A model generated the notes under the pieces. The model made no database searches and was not told the DNA's origin. It was given only the letters and a program-made list of their open reading frames with translations. Positions 12,248-23,907 of a stretch of DNA of 64,000 nucleotides are shown here, piece by piece. Location of the stretch: contig JANKKI010000327.1 of assembly GCA_025175665.1 (NCBI GenBank), positions 2,294,001 through 2,358,000 on the forward strand, read 5' to 3'. The number at the start of each line of letters is the position of its first letter. Within the stretch, counting starts at the first letter, position 1. Position numbers and translations under genes: made by a program. Source of the DNA: Cinchona pubescens (lineage: Eukaryota; Streptophyta; Magnoliopsida; Gentianales; Rubiaceae).

Positions 12248-12739
12248 GTGTGTTTTAGGTAAAAGGGGAATGAATGAGAATATAAATATTTTGTTTGGTT
12301 AATTATTATAGGAAATGTTTTATAAGGATGAAAATATTAAAAAATGGTTAATTTTATTTTTTTGTTTATAATTTGAAATTTAAATTAATTAATTTATTAA
12401 TATAATAAAATTTATTTTTTTGTTCAAATTAATCTGTTCGTGTTTGCATTCAGGAATCAAAATCGGAATGAAAATTATGCAAATCCTGTTACCGGTACGA
12501 ATTTATGTCATTTTTCTCTACTTGTTTGATTTGACTAAGGAATGATTTTTATTATATTAATAGTTCATAAATTTAAAACACATGTCATAAATGAAAAATA
12601 AAAGTAGGTATTGTAGAGACACTAATATTTTTATTCCTATAGAATGATTCCTATAGCAATTAATCAAACAACAGTTATAAATATCATTAACTTTGATTTT
12701 CATTCATTTCTCTCGTATCCATAAACTAAATACCTTCTA
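12248..12739. mobile_element. Probable MITE, relative of 17865-18159
   Basis: The left end (gtgttttaggtaaaagg, aatgaatgagaat) and the reverse complement of the right end (ggtatttagtttatgg, aatgaatgaaaat) form a weak inverted repeat. The right part (caattaatcaaacaac, ataaatatcattaactttg) resembles that of 17865-18159. No coding content. Confidence 0.35.
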
Positions 12740-12930
12740 AATAGGTAAAAAAAAAACGATATAAACTTATCCGGATATTAAAACTTATAAGTCTTGTCCT
12801 GATTCTAATTTCTTAATGCTAACAAGACATCTACAGAATAACCGAAGAGACAAGGATCACATTAAATTTTAAAATCTTATGAAATCATGGGAAATCGTAG
12901 GATCTAGTTCTGGAATGATAGAGATATTTA

Positions 12931-14459
12931 GACTCCATTTGGTTATCAAATAATGGCAAGTATTTTTTAAATATTATTTGATTAACAACCGCAAATGTTG
13001 TTTGGTCAAATGATAATTATTTATAAAATAATATTACACATAATTCATATTTCATTTTATCCATTATTTGCACTAATCATCTAATGTGACTTTAATGAAT
13101 TATTTATATAGTAAAAATTTTACAATCCTTATTGTTGGGTTTGAATTGTTGAAATAGTAATATTGTTAAAACTAATGTATTAAAGTTACTACCAAAGGAG
13201 TCATTACTGCTATTAATTTGAAATTACGACATTCATACCTCTGATTTGATGTTAAATTTCTGAAATAATCATCCGGACATCTGATAGATTCTCTGTATTA
13301 AAACTTATCTTCCACTTTTTAAACAATTTAATGATCATTTGGAAGTTCAACTTTACAAGCTAAACAACAAATATTCATTCAAATGGCACTATTTGAGTCA
13401 AGATATTCATTCAATTCAAACTTTTTACAGCCTAAAAGCCACTGATTGAAAAGTTATACAATATGGTACTGGTAAATTTTGACGGCAAATCGCAAAGATA
13501 CTTGTTCTCCCGATTTTGCTTTCTCTTCAACCTCATTTTGCCATTTAATTCTTTGTAGCATATCTACCATTTCAAATGATGTATTATTCAAAAAAAAATT
13601 TATTTCTTTGTTTGCCTCGTGTTAGATCATGCCTGTGTTGGTTAGTTCATCCGTATTTGTTGAGATCTCACCTTCATCTAGATGGAATTGGGGTTTGGAC
13701 ATAGTGTTTCATACTATTTTCCTATTAAATTTTGAAAAATTGTCAAAACTTGTGCAATTAATTAGAGTAATTAACGCACATTATTAATGTTATGCATAGA
13801 TTTCATTTACTGCTATAGAACCTTCTACTTAGATTCTCATTGGTATGAGATATTGTAAGTTTTGCCCTTATCTCGCAAAAGCAATTCGTTATTTCTACCA
13901 TTGAACCTTTTTGAATAAGAGAAATTAGGTTGGGGAAATGTTGAATAAAACAGATTTGGAGTTAAAGAATATTTAGGATTTTGACCTAAAACTTCCTTTT
14001 GTTTAAACAGCAGCAACAGGTTCTTCCTTTCGTTTTTTACGGTCACATGGCCTTTTAGCGTTAATAATCTCTAATTTTTTGTTTTTTGTATCATAACATT
14101 GGACTAAATTAGTTCATACCTTAAAGATAAGGTGCCTAATCAAAATAGTTATTTTGGGGTTCGGTTAGTGTCGTTCGGATTGTGACACAGTCGTTGGACC
14201 ATCTGAACTCGTCAATTCTTGGAAAGCTAAATAATTGTATTATAATGTCTAATTACTATGATTTATAATTATTTTGAATTAAAGAAATGAAAAGCAAATA
14301 ATAGGCATTAATTATTCGCAATTCAAACGATTATTTCGAAATATCCAAACAATTATCTCATTATTTTAAAAGTTAACATTATTTCTAAATACCACTCAAA
14401 TCAAAGTTCAAATAATATTTACCAAATAACAAGCGATTATTTGCTATCCAAACAGAGTC
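12931..14459. mobile_element. Non-autonomous Harbinger-like DNA transposon, 1.5 kb
   Basis: Ends form a roughly 50-bp imperfect inverted repeat: left gactccatttggttatcaaa, right reverse complement gactctgtttggatagcaaa, both continuing to aaatattattt. The trinucleotide TTA flanks both sides (12928-12930 and 14460-14462), as expected for PIF/Harbinger insertion. The interior has no transposase-like frame; the only open frames are short and unrecognised. Confidence 0.65.
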
Positions 14460-16135
14460 TTAATTACTTGGATTTTCCAAAATGATTAATATCATTTGCT
14501 TGCTTTCATTTGTAATATATATGATTGTATCTCATTATTGTATAAAGTTATAAGGAAGATAACGAAATATAATTTAGGTGATAGGACGATTTTTTCATGA
14601 TTTATTAGTTCATGAGTTCGAGTAACTAATCAATAAAAGAATCTTAGATGTTCGTTTTTTTTTATTTTTAAAAAAAAACTAATTTGGTTTCTTTTCTTTA
14701 GAGTATCAACTGATTTTGTCCCTTATCTATCATAAAAATTAATTGGTCCACATCTATCGCAAGTTAACGCACACGTGATTATTATGTGAATTGCTCCGTT
14801 AATTTGTCCATAATTTATATCATAAACCTTAAATTGGTTAATTTTTTTTTAAAAATAAAATATTAAATTGGTCGACTATAATAGATTAGGAACCAGATTG
14901 ATTAATATCCTAAAAATAAGATATCAAACTAGTATTTTTTTTTTTCCTTAAAAAATGTTATAAGAAAGCATTCAAACCTGAAAAGCTCTTGTTGAGATTT
15001 TTAACATTAAAAAGTTACAATTTTACATGAAATGTTTTGACTGTTAGTCATTTAATTTGAAATATACGTTTATTTACAAAAAAAAAAAAAAGAAGTAACG
15101 TATAAGTTCATATGTATGTTTTTTTTTTTCAATTCACAAGTAATTAAAAAAAAGAAAAAAGAAAAAAGAACCGACCCCTCAAAAGCCCAAATATCACTCA
15201 ATCAAAGTCCAAATAATATTTACCCAATAACAAATGATTATTTGCTATCCAAATAGAGTTTTAATCACTTGGATTACCAAAATGGTTAATATCACCTGTA
15301 TTTATTTCATCATTTATGAGTTTTCATTTGTAATGTATGATTGTATTAATCTCATCTTTATTGTATAACGTTATAAGGAAGATAACTTGTCATTTGTAAT
15401 ATATATGATTGTATTAATCTCATCATTCTTGTATAATGTTATAAGGAAGATAACGAATTACAATTTAGATGGTAAGACGATTTTTTCATGATTTATTAGT
15501 TCATGAGTTCCGGTCACTAATCGATAAGAGGAGATAATTGTTTAAAAGAAAAAAGAACAAAAAAAAGACTAATCTCATTCCTTATCTTTAGAGTATCGAT
15601 CGATTCTGTCACTTATCTATCACAAAAATTAATTTGGTCCCTCACCCTTAAAACAATTAACCAATTTAAGACTTCTTAACGAAAATTGTGGACAAATTAC
15701 CAAAACTATTAACAACACATCTATTAGAAGTTAACGCCCACTTGATTATCATGTGAGTTGTTCTATTAATTTATCCATAATTTATATCATAAAACTTAGA
15801 TTGGTTAATTTTTTAAAAGAAAGGATACTAAATAGGTTGACTGTGATAGATTAATGACCAAATTGATTAATACTCTAAAAATATGAGATCAAATTAGTGT
15901 TTTTTTTCCCCAAAAAAAATGTTACAAGAAAGCATTCGGACCTGAAAAGCTCTTGTTGAGATTTTTTAACATTAGATGGTTACAATGTTACATGAAATGT
16001 TTTGACTATTATTCATTTAATTTGAAAGATATGTTTATTTACAAAAAAGTAATGTATAAGTTCATATGTATGTAAGTATGTTTTTTTTTTTTTTTTCAAT
16101 TCATAAGTAATGTATTTAAAAAAAAAAAAAATCAA
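14391..16135. repeat. Diverged tandem duplication, about 0.8 kb per unit
   Basis: Unit 1 (about 14391-15181) and unit 2 (about 15192-16135) share the same order of blocks: the right transposon terminus (caaataatatttacc, tttgctatccaaa), the 'cacttggatt' block, the 'ttataaggaagataac' block, 'catgatttattagttcatga', 'gaaagcattc' and the final 'gtataagttcatatgtatg'. Unit 2 has a further internal duplication of about 67 bp (15324-15390 and 15391-15456). Non-coding. Confidence 0.65.
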
Positions 16136-16663
16136 CCATTTCCACCTCCTCTCTAATGACTCGAACCCATAACGAATAAATTATAAATTTGAAAAAGTAT
16201 TTTATCATTTAACTTGCAGTTCGTTGTCTTATTCATAAGTAGTGTGCAATAGAAAAATAGCCTATAATCTACATCATTTTGTATTTCATATAGAAGTCAC
16301 ACATGGAAGATATCTTTCTATGCAAATGTCATTACAAATTCCTAAAGCAAATGTAGCTTTTTTTTTTGTGGGTAAATTAAAGCAAATGTAGCTAGCGTAT
16401 GAATATGCACGTTTCATTGAAGAGACATAAATACAATATCAATTACGTAAGTTAAAAAAAAAAAGATTGATTTCTAATAAATCAAATTCTTTATTCTCTT
16501 GTTTATCCTACAAAGTAAGACAAATTTATTAAATGCATGAGTGCTTAGTGATTGGATTTCATTATCAATAGCAGTATAAAACATACTCAATTGCTAGGCT
16601 TCATTAATTTATTCTAAAGTTAGTTTGCAATACTTTTATTTACATCTTTTATCGTCCCTTATA

Positions 16664-16786
16664 GGAAATCATTCCCTTAACTTTAAAATTTATACAAATA
16701 CAAGAATTTAAAACAAATAATATTGTAGTGTACAAGTATTTAAAGTACAAGATAATGATTCTTTCAAAGAAACTGTAGAATTTTCT
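16664..16786. mobile_element. Decayed copy of the AT-rich palindromic MITE
   Basis: Resembles 7808-7953, with a central gtagtgtacaagtatttaaag segment matching the tactgtataaatatttaaag of the other copies. Inverted ends are degraded. Confidence 0.3.
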
Positions 16787-16889
16787 AAAAAAAATAATAT
16801 TAAAATGGGCTTTGAAATCATCTTCATGCTCCAACATTGGTGTACGCTTGTATTTTTATTATTTTTTAATTATTAACAACTCTATGCCT

Positions 16890-17285
16890 ATGTGCATAGG
16901 ACTATAAATGAATTAAATTATTCAATACTTGAATTGAACTCTAACTATAAATGAATTAAATTATTCGATACTTGAATTGAACTCTAACTATGTAAGAACT
17001 TATTCAAAATTAGTTCACTAATAATCAAATCAAATTTGAACAAAATTTAGCATTCATTAATATTTTGTGTTTGACTCGAACTCAATTCGATAAGCTAAAA
17101 ATTTGAAATTTACACGTAAAATTTTTGAACTATTCAAACTCGGCTCAAGTTCGACTCAATAAAATCTTATTTGAGTTATACTCGAAAGATAATCAAACCT
17201 TGAAATTTTGGACAAAATCTCAAACTTGTTAAAATATTCAAACAAAATTAAATACTAGAGTGTCCGAATTATTTATGTTTATTTA
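16890..17285. repeat. Dispersed non-coding repeat, family R1
   Basis: Shares the order of motifs with 31430-31855: a block with aatcaaatcaaatttgaac, then actcaattcgataagc, then aaatttgaaatttacacg, then tactcgaaagataatcaaac, ending in ttatttatgtttatttacat. Its left part repeats a 60-bp stretch (ataaatgaattaaattattc) twice. Confidence 0.45.
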
Positions 17286-17864
17286 CATTCCTATCTATAC
17301 ATACAAAAGGAAATACGAGTGGTTCAAATATTCATTGTACCAAAACAAAGGATTTTGTTTTCGAGTAAAATGCATCAATGGTCACTTAACTATTAGATTG
17401 TTACATACAATATTACTGAATTATTTGTTTTACAAACTCAGTCACTGAACTACCTTAAAGATGTGTTTGGAGTCACTCTATTCTATTTCTATAGTGATTG
17501 CAGATACACATTTAAGGTAATTTAGCAATCAAATTTGTACACGAAGTGATCACAAGCATATATTTAAGATAATTCAACGATTAAATTTGAAAGATAAATA
17601 ATTCACTAGTCTTATATACAATAATTTAATAATTTAGTGTTTATTAGTACATTTTCTTCTTTGTTCTTTTTTTGGGTGGTCTGAATTAACTTATTCAATT
17701 GTTGTGTGGATAAGTCATCTTACACCTTGTGTAAAAAATTTCTACTGAGAATCTCTCTCTCACTCACATTATGATCAAATGGCAGAAAATTCAGAAAAAT
17801 ATCTCCCATAAAAACATTTTAATTATTTAATTTCAGGGATCCAATTAGGAAGTTTCAAACACTA

Positions 17865-18159
17865 AGGAATTGTTTAGTTCATATTCGAAGATTAGAATCG
17901 AAAACATAAATTCTATTGTTAATATAAATTTTTGTCATTCTTTATCAATTTTTTGATTGGAAATTGAAAAAGGCTTTATTGTATTAATGAGTTAAATAAT
18001 TTAAAATTCAAGTCACAAGTGAAGAATGAAATAGACCATCTTCTTACGCTTTCATTTATATAAAATAATTCCTATAATGCTCAATTAAATAATATTTATA
18101 AATATCATAAATTTTAATTTCCATTCTTAGTTCTTATACACATAAACTAAACACTCTTA
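17865..18159. mobile_element. Probable hAT-like MITE
   Basis: About 295 bp. Left end aggaattgtttagttcat and reverse complement of the right end aagagtgtttagtttat form an imperfect inverted repeat. AT-rich interior with no gene. The target duplication is not clear. Confidence 0.4.
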
Positions 18160-20290
18160 AAAGTATTTATATTATGTTTAAATTTCAAATGTTATATTTA
18201 TACATCTGTCATAATATTTATATGCGATAATGCAAGAATTTTTCTATACCGACAATGTAGGTAAGATCAACCCTATGATTTACCTACATATTGAGAGGTT
18301 AATGCCAAAAATTTTGTTCCATTATGGGCGTGTACAATTCCGGGAGTAGAACAGGGGGAAAAAAATAGAAAGGGAAACACCCTAAAAGTCAGATTTCCAC
18401 AGTTTGGTAATATGGGACAAACAACATAAGGTGGTTGGTGATTCATAATTCATTTCATATCCTCTTGGGAGACTTCATTTTGCTTTTCAACAATTTGAAA
18501 ATGATTCTGGAAAAAAAAAAAAAACAATTTGAAAATGATTGGTAAACTTACAAGAAAATCCATATATATATATATATATTTTCTTTTTTCCTTTGTAGTG
18601 ATTTCATATATATATATATATTAATCAATGGCTTTCGGGAAAATTATCTAAACTCTACCACATAAAATTAAGATAGCGAATAAGATTAGAAATCATAAAA
18701 TGGGGTTGAATTTTTTATGCAAATTCCCAAAAAAACAAAAACATAAAAACTATGGAACATTGCTGGCAGAAAATCGACAGGAAAAGTGTATCTATATATA
18801 TTTGGAGCGAAAAAAGGTTAAAAATTCATTAATCAAATCGCAGAAAAAAAATCCAGCTAAGTATATTCTTAACTACACTAGTTTTAGTTCCAAAAAGGAA
18901 AAATTATCGAAATAGTCCCTCAATTTTTTATTTTAATTAGAATAGTCTCTCAACATTTTTTTAATCAAGATAGTCCTTTAACTTTTATTTTTAAGTAATC
19001 TAGGACAATATAATAAAATTTGTAACTGATTTTTGTCAGGAATAAAAGAGTTGCTGAACATTTTCTCCTTTCTACACTTATAATTTCCAAACTTATTTTT
19101 ATTTTTTTCATGACAAAACTAATGTTCTTCTCCCAAATTAACTACTAAAAAAAATACAAAACATACAAAATGCTTTAAAGAAATCAACAATTATTTTTTA
19201 TTAATTATTCGATCAGTTCGTAATTTCATCTTCTTATACTTCAGTTCTCAAATTGCTGAAAAAAATTATTGCAAGCTCAAATTCTTTTTTTGTTCCACCT
19301 CTTAATTAAAGTCACACTAAACTAGATATGACATATAATGACCCAAATCATTCTTGGAGACTAATATTTATGTTTTATTGCTAAAAATCTCGGGACCATT
19401 TCAATCCTTTATCCAGTTCCAAATACTCGAATAAAGTTTGAAAATGACAGTAAAACTTTGCTTTCCTTTTACAAAATGCATTGTCCAATATCCATTTAAA
19501 TCCTAAATTCTGCTAACAAGATCTCCTCTTTTGGCTCATCTATAAGAAATGTTAAAATAGGAATAAAAGAAATTTAAAAATAAAAAAGTGGAAGGATAAA
19601 GGAGCATATACAATAAACAGGTGCATTGTAGCAAAAACTTTGTCAGTTTATACAATATAATAAAATAACAAAATTGTTGATGTATTATTATATTAATTAA
19701 GAAAAGAATAAAATCGATCAAATTTAAGTTAATGATTAAACACCCTGTGTCTTGCAAATCACAAACTGAAAAAGCAAATACATATAAAGGATAAAAAACC
19801 ACTTTTAGTTTTTCAAAATTTGACACGTTTATATTTTTGATCTCCAAAGTTGTACAGAAAATAAATTGCATTCCTTATTTTTTAAATTTCTACTTAATTA
19901 AGATAATTGACACAAAATAGTATAATTTTCGATTTCTATGCTTATATTCTAATAAATATTTCATTCCTTATATGACAAATCTTAAAAATTTATCTTCTAT
20001 TTTTACTTTCTCTTAGTTAAACTAACAAAATTGCTCTTTCTTATAAATTTGAATAAAAAATAATATTATTTTTGTGTTAACTGTTCTAATTAAGTAAAAA
20101 TTTAGTAGATGAAGGATATGATTTATTTTTTGTAATTTTAGACACTAAATTTTTTTTTTACCTGTATATGAATGTACAAAGTTTATGATTCAAGAAAGGA
20201 AAAAACTTTCCGTTTCATTCACTTCAACACAAAACAACCATCTTAACCATTAATTTAGAACAAAAGTAAATAAATACATCAAACTACTCT
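18160..20290. other. AT-rich intergenic region, no gene seen
   Basis: Holds low-complexity tracts, including two short (TA)n runs at about 18563-18582 and 18608-18622, and fragments such as aaatagtccctcaa that resemble the ends of the foldback element at 54131. The 111-codon minus-strand open frame at 19536-19871 is AT-driven and unrecognised. Confidence 0.45.
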
Positions 20291-20996
20291 TTTGCATCCA
20301 CTTCAAACCAGTTTGACCCATTTTTTACCCCCCCCCTCCCGCCCGGCCCAAAAAAAAAAAAAAAAATCTCCTTCTCCTTCATCGTCAGGTACAACTTCAA
20401 CTGCTCTCAGTAACCGATTTCCTTTCTCAAACTCCATAAAGGCAGGTTTTTTTTCCAAATTCTCGAAGTTAATGTCTATCAGGTTTTATTTTATCATTTT
20501 CTTGATTTTATTTGCATATAAGAAATTTGGGTATTTAGTTTCATTTGTTTATTTTGTGGGGCAGAGGGACATGGGGGAGGATGTTGGTTTCTGTTGAATT
20601 GAAATGATTTGGTTCTGATTGTGATTTTTGACTCTTTTTTTTTTTTTAGATGTTTCTTGGGTTCCAAAGTTTGGTGCTTTTTGTGGTTCAGTTGGTACAG
20701 ACTGAAAAGATTAGCTAGGAAGATTGAGCTGATGCCATAATTTTTTGAACTCTATTGTTAGTGACTTTGATTGTTGAAGAATTAGATATAGATGATGGAA
20801 GGAAAAGAAATATAGCTGATGTTGTTGTGATAATACTTTGTTGCACAGATGGGAAATCAGCTGGTTATTGTCTATCCAAATTTGATTGATTTGCTTGATT
20901 CTATTTCTTTGCTTGTTTTTCGCTACCCTTTTATTGAGATTGGTTGTTGAGGATTAGAATGATACTAAAGCCCATCTCTTTTTTTTTAAAAATTAG

Positions 20997-22702
20997 GTGC
21001 TAACTGAACCGTAAGGCGATTTTGATTCGGGAAACTACACATGGATCAAAGTAAGTGCCTTTACTTGTGAATGTTGTTCTACTTCATATTAGACTCGCTT
21101 GTTTGAAACCAAATTCTTGAGTTTGCTCTTTTTACAAGTTTTATGTTCTGATTTTATATAATCATGTGGGAATTCAGAAATTGTTAAATATCAAAATGAT
21201 TTGATTAAAGAAGAAGTCATTAGGCAAGGGGGGAGAGGGGGTGGGCGGTTTACATTACTTGCTCTATATTGTACATGCGTCATTCTCCATGTTGTTGTAA
21301 CTTGTGTATATTGTGGTTCTTGTGGTATTAGATTATGGCACTTCAAATTAATAGTTTGTATCTGGGAGAGAAGATATAGAGGGTATGATCATTATATTAT
21401 CTGCAGTTATGTTAATTTAAGATTCTGGAGAGAGAGAGAGGGTTAACTTGAAAGTTGTGGTCACTGAAGCATACTGATTTAAAATTTAAGCACCACTGAG
21501 TATAAACCTCTACTTGACAACCATGTGTGTGTAAAATTATTGATTAATGAAAAACAAATTCAAGAGGAAAGACCTCGTCATGACTACATCGGGGCTTGTT
21601 GATGTCAGATATAACAATTGAGGAGGGAAAGGTCCGAAATGGCCTTGAATTGGTGAAATCAGTTTCAGATAAGCATCTTGATCTTTTGAGACCATCAGCT
21701 CGATATTATTCAATTTTTAAAGGTAGTTATTCTGTTTTTGAGCAACTGTTACGATTTTTATTTTTTTTTGAAGTATGTCATTGATATATTTGTTATAGAT
21801 AGATGTATATATCTAGCTTAATGTCTTTCTATTCTTTTATGGTTTGGAGATGATATCTCCTTACATATTTACATAAGAGCCTGCATATACGGATGCCTCA
21901 GAATCTGATGAGATTCAAGTTTGCTGAATTAAGTTTAAAGATAGCTAACCTGTCCTGATAATAATCAGTAAGTTGATGATTCTAATGAACATATAAGATG
22001 TAAATCTTCAGCATAGAAGTTAATCAGTTGGTGGAGAGCTACCCTGAGAAAGGAATGTAGTATTTATGTGATCTTTTGATAATAGGACAAGTGGCAGATG
22101 CTACTGACCGCGAGAAGGGAAAGTATACCCTGATCAAAGATGCAGATGACTTCCAACCAGGCACATACGACAAGCCATTACCCTGCTTTGGCTGCGGAGT
22201 TGGATGGTTTTCGTAAGTTAACAATACTTTTTGGGTCCTTTTTACATATTTCACGAGGCGTAATGTTGCTGCTAGTGGTAGATAGTACGTGCTGTTTCCT
22301 TGTGCATGATTGTCTGATCGTTCCCTTATTTTCTTCAGTTTTCTACTTGGATTTCTGTGCCCAATAATGTGGTACTATGCCACATTTCTGTATTTTGGTA
22401 ACTACTACAGAAAAGATCCTAGAGAACGAGCTGGGCTTGCGGCTTCTGCAATAGCTGTAAGTACTCAATGTGGTTATGCGCATGCCCTTATAGCCTATAC
22501 ATGTCTTTACACATGAATGTGGCTACCGAATACAGGCCCAGGAAAATGTTGTATAAAATACCCTTTTGCTTTGCTGTATGTATGCATTTACTAATGGATA
22601 TGCGACTGCCCTAGAATTTATCTCATAGAATGCTCATTGGTGCAGGCAATGGTATGTTCTGTTTTCTTGTTGATCATAATAGCGGTGGTTCTCCTTTTTT
22701 AG
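20997..22702 (+). CDS. 60S ribosomal protein L18a-like (L18ae family) small membrane protein, complete
   Basis: Coding exons 21041-21050, 22086-22212, 22339-22456 and 22646-22702 give 103 residues, all in phase with GT-AG introns. Translation starts MDQR with ATG at 21041, only 10 bases before a donor. The exon's 5' border is probably the acceptor at 20996, with an upstream leader exon near 20290-20390 ending at a gtacaa donor. Motifs: EKGKYTLIKDADDF, KPLPCFGCGVGW, FLLGFLCPIMWYYATFLYF and YYRKDPRERAGLAASAIAA. The C-terminus is a hydrophobic helix, VFLLIIIAVVLLF. These are the marks of the plant L18ae-like family, which despite its name is a small membrane protein and not a proven ribosomal subunit. 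Two membrane segments are likely. Function is not established; the frame is clean. Confidence 0.85.
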
Positions 22703-23907
22703 CTCCTTTCTTGATAGTTGCATGTGCCTGGAGGGATGTATGAGCAAGGTCGTGTGGTTGTGGAATTGTATATTTCGTTGATGCAGCTACAAGCAATACC
22801 GCTGTAGAAATGTAGATATGATTTCATAGAATCAAATATGACTCCAATTTTCCAGCCAGCAAACACTATATGCAGGGAAGAAACGAAAAGGGAACTGAAC
22901 AAAAAATAGTAGAAAGGAAGAGGGGGGAAATGGTTACCCACCAGTGGAACGACCATGAAATGTGCTATAGCTCTATGCAGTTGCGGATTTGCAGTTTATA
23001 ATAACCAGATATTGAGACAATTTTTTTTTATAACGAACAATAATACTTTGTTTGGGAATACATCTTGCATGTGCAAGTTAAAAGTTGGTACGTATGTTTA
23101 TATATCGAAAATTGTTATCTTGGTTTTCTTTTGTTCTCAAACTCTGAGCCTTGAGTTGCCTGTTAATTAGTAAACAACGTTAGATACCGGATAAAATCAC
23201 CTTAATTCCTGAGCAAAGTCCGACAACATTGTCCCCTTTTCTTCTATGCTGTTCGAATATTCCACACTATATTATTATGATATTCTCAAAATCTTTGAGA
23301 ATATCTAACGCAGAATATGAACAAGGTATCCGGTAATAGAGGCAATATTAGACTAAAATTTACTTCTTTTTGAAAAAAATACGAATAAGAAAACCCTCGT
23401 CACGTTACTTCCCTAAGAGACAGTCTGATGTTGAGAACAGGGTCAATAAAAAGTTCTGCACTACAATTAGTTTCAAGGCTGATCAAAATTACTAATATTG
23501 GTGGTGTGCCATAGAAAGCACCCATCCACGGGTGTATCATTCCATTGCTGCCTGTGATATTTAAAAATGTAGAATTGTACATAGATAATCACTCTACAAA
23601 TTCAAGCCAACAATACATACAGGACAGAGCATAACAATACAAATACCTCATATACGATTTACAAGTCTCGGACAATTTATCATCTAATGAGAAGAAAATG
23701 TACAAAAATTAGATCCATAGGACTCAAATTTTCAAACCTGATAGCAAAAATTCATCACGAACAACAATATGAAACTTGTTGAAGTTCAGTCTCAACTAAT
23801 GCATCATAAATGGGCGATTACTGGTCTGTTCAAACTGAAGCATTACAAGAATTGAAGTCACATTTCCATGATGGTCCACTCTACACAAACTATATGTTCT
23901 TAACTTA
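22703..23907. other. Intergenic region between convergent L18ae-like and LYAR genes
   Basis: 1.2 kb that should contain both 3' UTRs. A near-perfect short palindrome, atattctcaaaatctttgag, lies near 23280-23300. No other gene is seen. Confidence 0.4.

Noticed and set aside
19536..19871. 111-residue minus-strand open frame
   Set aside because: AT-driven hydrophobic composition, no domain, no splice or promoter context.
23409..23421. Third Tn5-end-like match (taagagacag)
   Set aside because: Only about ten bases match, there is no structural oddity nearby, and such a short match is expected by chance.
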